NCBI GenBank assembly: GCA_900541345.1
Contig: UQJE01000003.1
Location: 1 to 64,000, forward strand
DNA: 64,000 nt
Source: an uncultured Blautia sp.
GTDB taxonomy: Bacteria > Bacillota > Clostridia > Lachnospirales > Lachnospiraceae
Direction of reading: 5' to 3'
Each line of letters opens with the position of its first letter. Position 1 is the stretch's first letter. The position numbers and the translations under genes are program-made. The notes beneath the pieces were generated by a model. It saw nothing but the letters and a program-made list of their open reading frames with translations, was not told where the DNA came from and searched no databases. This document shows positions 8,626-17,378 of this stretch, piece after piece.

Positions 8626-9489
8626 ATGGCAAAGAAAAATATTTCAAAAAAGGACATATTATATGAGTATGCATTTATTACGGTTGCAATGCTCATTATA
8701 TCAGCTAGTATATACTTTTTTCTGATTCCAAGTAAGGTGGTTATTGGAAGTATATCAGGTCTTGCTATGGTTTTGGCAGAGCTTACAGGTTTTTCCATAT
8801 CCATGCTTACTATGGCGCTGAATGTGGTGCTTCTGGTGATAGGATTTCTTTTAGTCGGAAAGGAATTCGGTGTAAAGACGGTATATACTTCCATGTTACT
8901 TCCTGTATTTCTCGGGATTTTTGAAGTAATATGTCCGTTATCCGGTTCTGTAACAGGAAATAATGTATATGATGTAGTTGCTTATATTCTTGTGGCAGGA
9001 TTTGGCCAGGCAATTCTTTTTAATGTCAATGCTTCTTCAGGAGGCATTGACATTGTAGCGAAAATTATCAGTAAATATACACGTATGGAAATCGGAAAAG
9101 CAGTGATACTTGCAGGAATGGTAACTGCCATGAGTTCTATTTTTGTGTATGGACCGGGATGTCTTGTAGTCAGCATGCTTGCAACGTATGCAAACGGTCA
9201 GGTAATTGATTACTTCATCGGCGGTATCAATAAGAAAAAGAGAATTTGTATCTTATCGAAGAATTATGAGGAAATTCAGAATTTTATCTTAAATGAAATG
9301 GGAAGAGGAATTACTCTTTACACAGCAAAGGGTGCATTTCAGCAGGAAGAGCAGACAGAACTTGTGACGATCATGACGGTCAACGAGTATAAAACACTTA
9401 TGAATTATCTTCATGAATCTGATTTTAAGGTATTTGTGACTATTTCCACAGTCAATGAAGTGATCGGAATGTGGGATCCGAAAAAATAA
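8626..9489 (+). CDS. YitT family membrane protein (DUF161/DUF2179)
   Basis: This 287-residue protein has about five to six transmembrane segments in residues 10-200, including the NASSGGIDIVAKIISKY stretch characteristic of the YitT family. It ends in a soluble domain, roughly residues 205-285 (RICILSKNYEEI to VNEVIGMW), which matches the DUF2179 regulatory fold. The family is widespread in Firmicutes and its function is unknown, though transport has been suggested. It lies 5 bases behind the malic enzyme stop with an AGGAA site. Immediately downstream is the hairpin-bearing control region of the next operon, with no obvious intrinsic terminator between. Confidence 0.9.
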   Translation: MAKKNISKKDILYEYAFITVAMLIISASIYFFLIPSKVVIGSISGLAMVLAELTGFSISMLTMALNVVLLVIGFLLVGKEFGVKTVYTSMLLPVFLGIFEVICPLSGSVTGNNVYDVVAYILVAGFGQAILFNVNASSGGIDIVAKIISKYTRMEIGKAVILAGMVTAMSSIFVYGPGCLVVSMLATYANGQVIDYFIGGINKKKRICILSKNYEEIQNFILNEMGRGITLYTAKGAFQQEEQTELVTIMTVNEYKTLMNYLHESDFKVFVTISTVNEVIGMWDPKK

Positions 9490-9508
9490 AAAAATCTTAT
9501 AAAATCCT

Positions 9509-9549
9509 TATAATTACCTCCTATGATAAAACCATAGGAGGTAATTTAT
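9509..9549 (+). promoter_or_regulatory. Perfect 14-bp inverted repeat at -10 box and RBS of the ABC operon
   Basis: A consensus -10 hexamer TATAAT occupies 9509-9514. The arms AATTACCTCCTATG (9512-9525) and CATAGGAGGTAATT (9533-9546) are perfectly complementary around a 7-base spacer. The right arm holds the AGGAGG ribosome binding site (9536-9541), 8 bases before the ATG at 9550. The element could be a DNA operator for a dimeric regulator, or an RNA hairpin hiding the ribosome binding site. If transcription starts near 9521 only part of the left arm would be in the RNA, which favours the operator reading. Confidence 0.7.
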
Positions 9550-10260
9550 ATGGAAAAATTCATTTTACAGACAAATCGTATTTCAAAAACATTTCACAAG
9601 CAAAAAGTATTAAATGAGGTATCGCTAAAAGTTCCCGAAAATTCTGTATACGGACTTCTTGGACCAAACGGAGCGGGAAAATCCACATTATTAAAGACAA
9701 TTACAGGGATTTTGAAACCAACAGGAGGAAACATTATATTTGACGGACATTCCTGGTCCAGGAAAGACCTTGGGGAAATAGGTTCTCTTATTGAGACACC
9801 GCCTGTTTATGAAAATCTTTCTGCATGGGAAAACTTAAAAGTGAGGGCACTTCTTCTTGATGTACCGGATTCTCGAATCCGGGAAGTGCTGGAAATTACC
9901 GATTTAAGCGGAACCGGAAAAAAGAAGGCGGGAGCATTTTCACTTGGAATGAAACAGAGGCTTGGAATTGCCATTGCTCTTTTAAACAGACCAAAGCTTC
10001 TTGTTCTCGATGAACCGGTAAATGGGCTGGATCCTGTTGGAATCACAGAGCTTCGTGCTATGATAAAAAAATTTCCGCAGGAGGGAATCACGGTAATTGT
10101 ATCCAGTCATATTTTAAGTGAAATTGAACAGACTGCTGATTATGTGGGAATTCTTACAGAGGGAAAGCTTGGATTTCAGGGACACCTTTCTGAATGTGGA
10201 GATCTGGAATCCATGTTTATGGAAACCGTTCTTCGCGACAGAAGGGAGGGAATCCGATGA
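9550..10260 (+). CDS. ABC transporter ATP-binding protein, lantibiotic/bacitracin-immunity type
   Basis: This 236-residue ATPase is of the BcrA/NukF/EpiF class that energises small ABC-2 exporters protecting against peptide antibiotics. It shows Walker A GPNGAGKST, signature FSLGMKQRL, Walker B LLVLDEPVNGLDPVG and H-loop SSHILSE. The phrase YGLLGPNGAGKSTLLK and the early GSLIETPP motif are typical of this class. It is followed by two membrane subunits, a response regulator and a kinase, the usual layout of a self-regulated resistance cassette. The substrate is not predictable. Its start is controlled by the inverted repeat just upstream. Confidence 0.92.
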   Translation: MEKFILQTNRISKTFHKQKVLNEVSLKVPENSVYGLLGPNGAGKSTLLKTITGILKPTGGNIIFDGHSWSRKDLGEIGSLIETPPVYENLSAWENLKVRALLLDVPDSRIREVLEITDLSGTGKKKAGAFSLGMKQRLGIAIALLNRPKLLVLDEPVNGLDPVGITELRAMIKKFPQEGITVIVSSHILSEIEQTADYVGILTEGKLGFQGHLSECGDLESMFMETVLRDRREGIR

Positions 10261-11018
10261 AAAAGTATTTTCTGGCAGAAAAAATGAAGTGCAGGGAAAC
10301 ATCCGTTGGAAAGCTCATGATCCTCATGCCGATTTTTACTCTTGTCTTTTCTATGTATATTTCAGGAAGTTATTTTATTATAAACAGCAGCAACTGGTGG
10401 TACATTATGATGTTTCCGGCAATGGCAGCATTAATGTGCGGAGTTATTGTACGAAAAGATAAAAAACTTAAAAACCATGCGGTTCTTACCCTTCCCGTCC
10501 AGCAAAAAAAAGTGTGGGATGGAAAGGTGATGTATGGGCTTTGGGTAACGGGAGCGGGACTTACCCTTATGTTTCTTCTGATTCTTGCGGGGGAAATCCT
10601 GGGAAAAAAATTTACCTTTGTCATTACAAATACTCCTTCAGCAGGAAGAATTATCCTTGCCTGGGCAGTCCTTTTCCTTACGTTTATGTGGCAGGTTCCC
10701 TTCTGTATGTTTCTTGCAGAAGCTTTGGGAAGCCTTCCTATGATTCTGATTCACGTAGTTTTATACCAGATTGCATTTATCGCTCTTTCTTTGAAACCTT
10801 ACTATATGCTTCTTCCGGGAGCGATTCCTGCAAGAGTGATGTGTCCTGTTCTTGGGATTATGCCAAGTAATCTCCTGGCAGTACCTGGTTCTGTGGGATT
10901 TTATCCGGAGCTTTTAAATAGCAGCAGTGTGTGGATTGGGATTGTGGCTTCCATGTTCTGGTTTTTGCTTTTCTGGGGGATGGGACGGAAGCTATATGAA
11001 AGACAGGGGGTAAAATAA
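10257..11018 (+). CDS. ABC-2 type transporter permease (immunity-type subunit E)
   Basis: This 253-residue membrane protein has about six hydrophobic segments, beginning with LMILMPIFTLVFSMY after a short cytoplasmic N-terminus. It resembles NukE/MutE-type permeases, which pair with a second permease and one ATPase. The ATG at 10257 overlaps the ATPase stop as ATGA and is preceded by GGAGGG. An in-frame extension to 10194 has no ribosome site and would overlap deeply. The assignment to the lantibiotic-immunity group is from context and topology, since individual permeases of this class are poorly conserved. Confidence 0.82.
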   Translation: MKKYFLAEKMKCRETSVGKLMILMPIFTLVFSMYISGSYFIINSSNWWYIMMFPAMAALMCGVIVRKDKKLKNHAVLTLPVQQKKVWDGKVMYGLWVTGAGLTLMFLLILAGEILGKKFTFVITNTPSAGRIILAWAVLFLTFMWQVPFCMFLAEALGSLPMILIHVVLYQIAFIALSLKPYYMLLPGAIPARVMCPVLGIMPSNLLAVPGSVGFYPELLNSSSVWIGIVASMFWFLLFWGMGRKLYERQGVK

Positions 11019-11783
11019 ATGGGTGAGACATGGAGGTTTCTAAAAGCAGAATATAGAAAAATGAAAGGAACGTACATCCCCTTCATTTATGTAGGAGTTC
11101 CCATTTTGGGCTGTGCTTTGTTTCTTCTATATTATTCTTTTTCTGCCTGGAATACGGAATCGGAAATTATGGCTTACGCGGAAGCAATGGGGGCTGCCCT
11201 GCCTCTTTTAATCAGTCTTTTATCTGCGATTTCGGTGGAGCTGGAAGAAAGAAACCATTTTCAGACTTTTCTGGGAACAGCGAAAAAAAAGAAAAGCGCC
11301 CTCCTTGGAAAATACTTTGCCCTTCTGTTTTTTACCTTCCTTTCTTTTCTTCTTGCAGTGGGACTTTTTGGAGTTGGATTTACTTCTCTTCTTGGGAAAG
11401 AGGGAATGACAACGGGACTTTGTGTGAGGCTTATTTTTGCACTGTGGCTTCCTTCTGCAGCCTTATACGCAATTCATCTTTTTCTTAATCTTGCCTTTCA
11501 GAAATCTGTATCAATCGCAGTGGGGGCAGGAGAGTCTCTTATATCCGCTCTTTTTCTTACCGGGCTTGGAGAAGGGAATTGGGTATTTGTTCCTGCTTCC
11601 TGGAGCGCCAGATGGGCAATGTATGTAACTGGGACGGAGTTAAACGATACTTACAGAGCGGCGATACAGGAGTCATTAAATTTAAGGAGAAGCGCAGGAA
11701 TCTGCCTGTTGATAACTGTTTTTCTTTGTGGCATAATTCTTGTATGGTTCAAATTTTATGAAGGAAGGCAGTGCAATGATTAA
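11019..11783 (+). CDS. ABC-2 type transporter permease (immunity-type subunit G)
   Basis: This is a second, 254-residue permease with about six membrane segments and an N-terminal amphipathic start (WRFLKAEYRKMKGTYIPF) that echoes the previous gene. The ATG follows the upstream stop directly (TAAATG), so both permeases should be made in equal amounts. The short acidic and basic cytoplasmic loop QTFLGTAKKKKSALLGKY is typical of the coupling helix seen in these exporters. Its 3' end overlaps the response regulator start by 8 bases. The cargo is unknown. Confidence 0.82.
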   Translation: MGETWRFLKAEYRKMKGTYIPFIYVGVPILGCALFLLYYSFSAWNTESEIMAYAEAMGAALPLLISLLSAISVELEERNHFQTFLGTAKKKKSALLGKYFALLFFTFLSFLLAVGLFGVGFTSLLGKEGMTTGLCVRLIFALWLPSAALYAIHLFLNLAFQKSVSIAVGAGESLISALFLTGLGEGNWVFVPASWSARWAMYVTGTELNDTYRAAIQESLNLRRSAGICLLITVFLCGIILVWFKFYEGRQCND

Positions 11784-12425
11784 TGTTCTTGCAGTGGATG
11801 ATGAGAAAGAAATTTTAAAAATAATTAAAAAAGCTCTGGAAAAAGAAGGATATGTGGTGACGACGGTCAGTGAGCCGGAAACTGTGAAAAAAATGAATCT
11901 TGGTTGTTTTCAGATGATCCTTCTTGATGTGATGATGCCTGGAACTGACGGATTTTCTCTGTGCAGGGAAATCAGGGACAAGGTAGACTGTCCGATTCTT
12001 TTTGTTACTGCAAAAACAGGAGAAAAGGAGCTTATGACAGGACTTGGTACGATTACATAACAAAGCCTTTTGGAATCGGGGAGCTTCGTGCAAGAGTGGC
12101 GGCTCATTTAAGACGGGAAAACCGACAGAAGAAAAACGCTGTTTTTGTGGGAGAAATCCAGCTTGAGCTTCGCTCCAGAAAAATTTTTTATAAGGGGGAG
12201 GAGATTCCCCTTACAAAGAGTGAGTATGCCATCTGCGAATATCTTGCCATGAATAAGGGGCAAATTTTTTCAAAGGAGAGAATTTATGAGCACATATTCG
12301 GATTTGACGGAGAGAGCGACCTTTCCGTAATTACCGAACATATCAAAAATATACGTGCTAAATTTCAGAAAAAAGGGCTTTCCGTAATTGAGACAAAGTG
12401 GGGGATTGGATACAGATGGGAGTAA
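11776..12425 (+). pseudogene. OmpR-family response regulator, frameshifted
   Basis: The receiver domain starts at ATG 11776 (MINVLAVDDEKEILK) with the phosphoacceptor in LLDVMMPGTDGF and continues to ELMTGLG. That frame then reads TIT and stops at 12058-12060. The adjoining frame carries on as DYITKPFGIGELRARV and then a full winged-helix DNA-binding domain ending in WGIGYRW at 12425. The break is near 12045-12050. Relative to usual receivers the segment between TAK and the DDY motif is also about three residues short, so a deletion of roughly 10 bases explains both the shift and the missing residues. As assembled, the gene cannot make a DNA-binding regulator. Confidence 0.88.
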
Positions 12426-13819
12426 AAAAACAAAGTCTTTATCAGTTCTTTTTAAAATATACAGTGCAGATTTGTGTGAATACGGTTTTGATTGTGGGAC
12501 TGCTGGTTTTGCTGGCAGCCCTTTCCGGCGTTTCCGGATTGATTCTTCCGGCAAATTATGCGGAAGTACAATTAAAAAAAGACAGGGAAATGCTTAGGCA
12601 GGTTTCGGTCATTTCCGAAGAGATGATTCCTCCTTACTGTACTTACGGTGTGTATAAAGAGAACGGAAGGTGGCTGTATGGAAATTTTCCGGAAGAGATA
12701 AGAGAACAGAATTGGGAGAATTTTGAAACAGATACAAAATTTGCATCTGATGGGAAATATTTCTTTTTTATAGAGAGAGAAAACGGAGAAGTCTGTATCG
12801 TAAAATATGCGTTGAAAGCGTATTTTGCCGGAGATCATCCTGTTTTAAACAGAATCGGGCCGGAAAATATGCTGCCTCTTATTTTTCTTGTACTCTTTTT
12901 GCTTCAGGTGATTGTTTTCTCCAGGATTTTTTCAAAAAGGCTCAGGCATCGTCTGCTTGTACTAAATCAGGCAACAGAAAAAATTGGAAATAATAACCTG
13001 GATTTTGAGAGAGAGCATTCAGATATAAAGGAGATTGAGGAGGTTTTAGGTTCCCTTGAGCATTTGAGGAAATCTCTGAAAATGTCTTTGGAAGAGCAGT
13101 GGGAAATGGAGATAAAACGGGAGGAGGAGCTTTCGGCTCTTGCACATGATATAAAAACGCCAGTAACAATTATAAGGGGAAATGCGGAACTTTTAAACGA
13201 AGAAGATTTAAATACAGAGCAGAGAGAATGTAGTGAAGCGATTCTTAAAAATGTGGAACAGATCGAGCAGTATCTGCAGGCAATGAGGCAGGTGATTCAT
13301 AATGAATTCCCGGAAGAAAAAACAGAAATTCTTGAGGGGAAAGCGCTTTCAGAAGAATTTATAAAGAAGGCGGAGGAGATTGCGGCAGCAGAAAATATAA
13401 AGATTTCTATAGAAAAATGCGCAGAGAAGTGCAAAATAAAAGGAAACAGAAAAGAGCTTCTTCGGGCATGGGAAAACCTTGTGGGAAATGCAGTTACCTA
13501 TACAGATAAAGAAAAAGGAATTTATGTTTTTACAGAAATAAAAGAGAGAGACGGAAACTCCTTTCTTTTGGCAGGAGTGAGTGACTATGGACAGGGATTT
13601 TCAAAAGAAGATTTACTTCACGGTACGGAGCGGTTTTACAGAGGCGATAAAAGTCGCCACGGGAGAGAACATCAGGGACTTGGACTTTTTATTGCGTCGA
13701 ACATAGTAAAAGCGCAGGGAGGAAGTCTGGTTCTTAAAAATTCAGAAGAGACCGGGGGCGGTCAGACGCAGCTTTGGATATTGACAGAAGGAGAAAAAGA
13801 AGGACAGAGAGATGAATGA
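12416..13819 (+). CDS. Sensor histidine kinase
   Basis: This 467-residue membrane kinase has a first transmembrane segment at about residues 16-40, an extracellular sensor domain of about 100 residues, a second membrane segment near 145-165, and a HAMP-like linker. The HisKA box is LAHDIKTPVTII and the N-box ENLVGNAVTYT. The G1 box is DYGQGF and the G2 box HQGLGLFIAS. The ATG at 12416 lies 10 bases before the end of the broken regulator, with GGGGGA upstream; a GTG at 12398 is the alternative. It probably served the frameshifted regulator and the first ABC cassette. Its end overlaps the start of the next, intact regulator by 8 bases, so it may now feed that one. Confidence 0.92.
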   Translation: MGVKKQSLYQFFLKYTVQICVNTVLIVGLLVLLAALSGVSGLILPANYAEVQLKKDREMLRQVSVISEEMIPPYCTYGVYKENGRWLYGNFPEEIREQNWENFETDTKFASDGKYFFFIERENGEVCIVKYALKAYFAGDHPVLNRIGPENMLPLIFLVLFLLQVIVFSRIFSKRLRHRLLVLNQATEKIGNNNLDFEREHSDIKEIEEVLGSLEHLRKSLKMSLEEQWEMEIKREEELSALAHDIKTPVTIIRGNAELLNEEDLNTEQRECSEAILKNVEQIEQYLQAMRQVIHNEFPEEKTEILEGKALSEEFIKKAEEIAAAENIKISIEKCAEKCKIKGNRKELLRAWENLVGNAVTYTDKEKGIYVFTEIKERDGNSFLLAGVSDYGQGFSKEDLLHGTERFYRGDKSRHGREHQGLGLFIASNIVKAQGGSLVLKNSEETGGGQTQLWILTEGEKEGQRDE

Positions 13820-14522
13820 GAGACAGAAAACAATTCTTGTAGCAGAAGATGATACAGAGATTAATAAGCTGATATGCAAAATTCTGGAAAAAGGAGGATA
13901 CAGGGCAGTATCGGCTTTTTCCGGGACAGAGGCAGAACTTCGCTTTGGCATGGAAATAATGGATATGGTTATTCTCGATTTAATGATGCCGGGAATGGAT
14001 GGGGAATCCCTTCTTCGAAAAATTCGAACAGACAGAAAATCAGAAATTCCAGCTTTGGTTCTTTCGGCAAAATCAGCGCTGGAAGACAAGGTAACCCTTT
14101 TAAAAAGCGGGGCAGACGATTATATGACGAAGCCTTTTGAGCCGGATGAGCTTTTAGCGAGAGTGTATGCACTTTTAAGAAGAAGCGGGGCAAAGGAGGA
14201 AAGGCCAGAAGCAGTATTCGGAGAGCAAGTTCTCACTTTTAAAAGCTTAAAACTTTTGAAGAAAGGACGCCAGGTGTCTGTAAAAGAAAAAACACTTACA
14301 CTTACACCTCATGAATATGAAATTCTTCTTCTCCTTATGGAAGAGCCGGATAAAGTTTTTTCAAGAGAAAGCCTTTACGAGAAGGTGTGGAAAGGAGGAT
14401 ATTACGGGGAGGACAATACGGTAAATGTTCATGTGAGCAATCTTCGTAAGAAAATAGCGGCTGTTGACGGGGAAGAGGAGTATATTAAAACAGTTTGGGG
14501 AATCGGATTTAAAATGGCGTAA
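13812..14522 (+). CDS. OmpR-family response regulator
   Basis: This 236-residue protein has an N-terminal receiver with the acidic pair AEDD, phosphoacceptor Asp in VILDLMMPGMDG, and conserved Lys in SGADDYMTKPFEPDEL. A Trans_Reg_C winged helix follows, with LTPHEYEILLLLMEEP and a C-terminal TVWGIGFKM. All key receiver residues are intact, unlike the paralogue 2 kb upstream. The start overlaps the preceding kinase gene. The regulator precedes a second ABC transporter pair and a second kinase, and its likely targets are the promoters of these ABC operons. Confidence 0.93.
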   Translation: MNERQKTILVAEDDTEINKLICKILEKGGYRAVSAFSGTEAELRFGMEIMDMVILDLMMPGMDGESLLRKIRTDRKSEIPALVLSAKSALEDKVTLLKSGADDYMTKPFEPDELLARVYALLRRSGAKEERPEAVFGEQVLTFKSLKLLKKGRQVSVKEKTLTLTPHEYEILLLLMEEPDKVFSRESLYEKVWKGGYYGEDNTVNVHVSNLRKKIAAVDGEEEYIKTVWGIGFKMA

Positions 14523-14625
14523 TCTTTATGAATTCTTTAAACTTTCTTGAGGACTTATTTAAAGCCCTTTTTGTATACTTCTGATTACAGAAAGGACGCA
14601 AGTTTTCAAAGAAAGGAAGAAAAAA

Positions 14626-15552
14626 ATGGGAGAATATATTATAAAAACAAAAAATCTCACAAAGAATTACGGAAAATTTTGTGCGTTGAATCGTGTGGGA
14701 ATTTCTGTAAAAAGAGGAGAGATATACGGACTTGTAGGCGACAACGGGGCAGGAAAAACCACTTTCTTAAAGCTCCTGTCAGGTCTTGCAACTCCTTCAG
14801 AGGGAGAAATAGCCCTGTTTGGTGAGCACGAGGAAAAGAAAATTGAGAAAATGAGAAACAGGACAGGCGTTCTCATTGAAAATCCCGGATTTTATCCACA
14901 GCTTAATGTAAGACAAAATCTGGAATATGCAAGAATACAAAAAGGCGTTCCCGGAAAAAAATGCGTGGAGGAAATTCTGGAGCTTACAGGGCTTCGTACG
15001 GCAGCAAAGAAAAAAGCAAAATCGCTTTCCCTTGGAATGAAACAGAGGTTGGGACTTGGAATTGCTCTTATGGGAATCCCGGAGCTTCTGATTCTTGACG
15101 AGCCTATAAATGGTCTTGACCCAAGCGGGATTGTGGAGATGAGAAATCTTCTTCTTCGTCTTTGCAGAGAAAAAAATATTACGATTCTTCTTTCCAGTCA
15201 TATTTTGAGCGAGTTGGAGCAGATGGCCGATACTTACGGATTTTTAAAGAACGGATGTCTTCTCCGCCAGATATCCCGAAAGGCGATTCTGGAGGAGTGT
15301 GCAGATTATGTGGAAATCGCTGTTTCTGACAGAGAGAAATATGCAGCTCTGCTGGAAAAAGAGCTTTCTGTGGGGAATTACAAAGTGATGCCCGATGGAA
15401 AAATCCGAATTTTAAATGCGGAGTTCGTAAATGAGATATACAGCCGTCTTGCCCAGGAACATGAAATTGATGTTCTGGAGCTTTCGCGGAAAAGCCAGTC
15501 TCTTGAGGAATATTACCTGAATTTAAAAGAAGGAGGAAGCCAGTTATGTTAA
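14626..15552 (+). CDS. ABC transporter ATP-binding protein
   Basis: This 308-residue ATPase is of the BcrA-like class, with Walker A GDNGAGKTT, signature LSLGMKQRL, Walker B LLILDEPINGLDPSG and H-loop SSHILSE. The extra C-terminal region of about 90 residues (from ECADYVEIAVSD) is common in bacitracin-type exporters. GAAAGGAAG precedes the ATG. The 103-base gap after the response regulator contains a 7-bp inverted repeat CTTTAAA/TTTAAAG (14535-14541 and 14558-14564), a possible control site. The stop overlaps the permease start by 7 bases. Peptide-antibiotic resistance or immunity is the best inference. Confidence 0.92.
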   Translation: MGEYIIKTKNLTKNYGKFCALNRVGISVKRGEIYGLVGDNGAGKTTFLKLLSGLATPSEGEIALFGEHEEKKIEKMRNRTGVLIENPGFYPQLNVRQNLEYARIQKGVPGKKCVEEILELTGLRTAAKKKAKSLSLGMKQRLGLGIALMGIPELLILDEPINGLDPSGIVEMRNLLLRLCREKNITILLSSHILSELEQMADTYGFLKNGCLLRQISRKAILEECADYVEIAVSDREKYAALLEKELSVGNYKVMPDGKIRILNAEFVNEIYSRLAQEHEIDVLELSRKSQSLEEYYLNLKEGGSQLC

Positions 15553-16319
15553 ATTATATGAAAAGCGAGTGGTATAAAACCATTCATGGAAAAGGCTTTT
15601 ATATTGCAGGAGGCGTGATGTGCGGTCTTGTCCTTCTTATGAATCTGATTTTATGGGGCAGCAATCATTTTATTACAAATTTCCCATACGGGACATTCCG
15701 GTTTTCTCTAAATACGTTTACAGCCCAGCCAATCTGGATGATTGCTCTTGGAAGCACTATTGCAGGCGTTCTTTTTATAGATGACAGAAAATCCGGAATT
15801 ATTAAAAATACCATTGCCTACGGTGTTCCAAGAGAACAGATCCTTATTGGAAAATGGCTGGTATCGCTGGTCAGCAGCTTTATTTTAATGTGCGTGGTTT
15901 TTGTTGTGTATGTAGGAAGCGCATATGTTCTTCTTGAAAACCCGGAGTGGGAGCCTTTGAGGCAGATGATGATGGCAATGGTATCTGCGCTTCCCTTTTC
16001 TATTGCAGCAATGATGCTTATGAACTGTCTTGGTATAATTATGGAAAAAGAAACCATAACCATGCTCTGGTGGATGGCAGTGATTTATTTTATTCCTATG
16101 GCAGTGGATATACTTGGTTTGTATTTTAAAACATTTGAAAAAATTTCACGATGGTTGCCTTATACATTTTTACGAAGAGAAGTTCTTGTCACAAGGGGCG
16201 CGTATCAATGCCTGTGGGATACACCGGAGGGATTTTTGAAATGTATGGTAACGGGCGTGATAGGAATGGCTGTTTTTGGCGCCTGGGGAATTATAAAATT
16301 CAGAAAGCAGCAGATATAA
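15546..16319 (+). CDS. ABC-2 type transporter permease
   Basis: This 257-residue permease has six predicted membrane segments. The N-terminus MKSEWYKTIHGKGFYI is typical of ABC-2 permeases that begin with a short amphipathic helix. The loop LFIDDRKSGIIKNTIAYGVPREQILIGK resembles the coupling region of BcrB-like and lantibiotic-type permeases. The start lies inside the end of the ATPase gene. Unlike the first cassette there is only one permease gene here, so the complex may be a homodimer of this subunit. Cargo is unknown. Confidence 0.85.
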   Translation: MLNYMKSEWYKTIHGKGFYIAGGVMCGLVLLMNLILWGSNHFITNFPYGTFRFSLNTFTAQPIWMIALGSTIAGVLFIDDRKSGIIKNTIAYGVPREQILIGKWLVSLVSSFILMCVVFVVYVGSAYVLLENPEWEPLRQMMMAMVSALPFSIAAMMLMNCLGIIMEKETITMLWWMAVIYFIPMAVDILGLYFKTFEKISRWLPYTFLRREVLVTRGAYQCLWDTPEGFLKCMVTGVIGMAVFGAWGIIKFRKQQI

Positions 16320-16342
16320 AGCAACATGAAAAGGAGGGGGCA

Positions 16343-17260
16343 ATGAAAGAAGCAGTGATTCTTATTTTGAGTATTCTTGTGTGCTATCTTCTGTGGAGAC
16401 TTTTTTCCATAAAATACACACTGAAAAAAGCAGAGAAGGAGCTTCGTGAAATTTCGGCGGAGCCGGAAGAAAACAGAATCGTAAAGTTTCCTGTTCCGGA
16501 TAAAACGATGGAAGCATTTCTTTGTGCTGTAAACGAGAATCTTGAGGAAATACGGAAGCTTCGCATTGCCTACGCAAAAAAAGAAGAAAATTTAAAAGAA
16601 GAGATTGAAAATATCAGTCACGATCTTCGCACGCCTCTCACTGCCATTCTTGGATATTTAAAAATGATGGACATCTCGTCCATGAGCAGGGAAGAGCAGG
16701 AATCTTTAAAAATTGTGAGAAAGAAATCAGAAGAGCTTCAAAAGCTAATTGGACAGTTTTATGAGCTTTCCAGAGTAAGCGACGGAAACTTTCAGATGAA
16801 ACTGGAGGAGACGGATGCAGGCAGGATTCTTCGGGAATGCTGTCTTTCTCATTACGGGCTTTTGGAAAAATTAAAAGTAGAGCTTTTCATTCCGGAAATG
16901 CCGGTAAAAATAAGGGGAAATCAGGAGGCACTTACAAGAGTATTTGTAAATCTTCTTCAGAACAGCGTGCGGTACGGACAGACGGAGCTTACAGTTTTTG
17001 CAGAAAATAAAGAGAATGAGGCTGTATTTATTTTTGAAAATGACATAGAAGAGGGAACAGAGCTTTCAGATCCATCCAGACTTTTTGATCGTTTTTATAT
17101 GCAGGAAGCTTCCAGGACAAAGGGAGGAACAGGGCTTGGGCTTACAGTAAGTAAATATCTTGTGGAATATATGAATGGAAAGATATGGGCAGAATATAAA
17201 AAGACAGAGCAAAAAACATACCTTCAAATTACGATAGGTTTTCCTCTTATATTTTTTTGA
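16343..17260 (+). CDS. Sensor histidine kinase, short-sensor type
   Basis: This 305-residue kinase has one clear N-terminal membrane helix (AVILILSILVCYLLW) and almost no extracellular part. It resembles kinases that sense through the companion ABC transporter or inside the membrane. The H-box is ISHDLRTPLTAILGY and the N-box VNLLQNSVRYG. The catalytic end is GTGLGLTVSKYLVEYM. The ATG at 16343 has a perfect AAGGAGG; an upstream in-frame extension to 16151 lies inside the permease and is rejected. It follows the second ABC pair and presumably pairs with the response regulator at 13812. Confidence 0.92.
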   Translation: MKEAVILILSILVCYLLWRLFSIKYTLKKAEKELREISAEPEENRIVKFPVPDKTMEAFLCAVNENLEEIRKLRIAYAKKEENLKEEIENISHDLRTPLTAILGYLKMMDISSMSREEQESLKIVRKKSEELQKLIGQFYELSRVSDGNFQMKLEETDAGRILRECCLSHYGLLEKLKVELFIPEMPVKIRGNQEALTRVFVNLLQNSVRYGQTELTVFAENKENEAVFIFENDIEEGTELSDPSRLFDRFYMQEASRTKGGTGLGLTVSKYLVEYMNGKIWAEYKKTEQKTYLQITIGFPLIFF

Positions 17261-17378
17261 ACAGATATGTTCGAAAATATTGGAAAATCCCTGTAACTGT
17301 GATAAACTGTATATGTTCAGAACTGTCAGAAGAGCAGATGCTGACAGGAAACATAAGAGACGCAGGAGGTCCGATAAA

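Noticed and set aside
9550..17260. A lantibiotic biosynthesis cluster
   Set aside because: No precursor peptide or modification enzyme is visible; only exporter and two-component genes are present, so resistance or immunity is the safer reading.
17259..17272. GAACA-N4-TGTTC palindrome as a LexA box upstream of the hemerythrin gene
   Set aside because: The Gram-positive LexA site is GAAC-N4-GTTC; here the GAAC/GTTC spacing is 6, so it does not fit.
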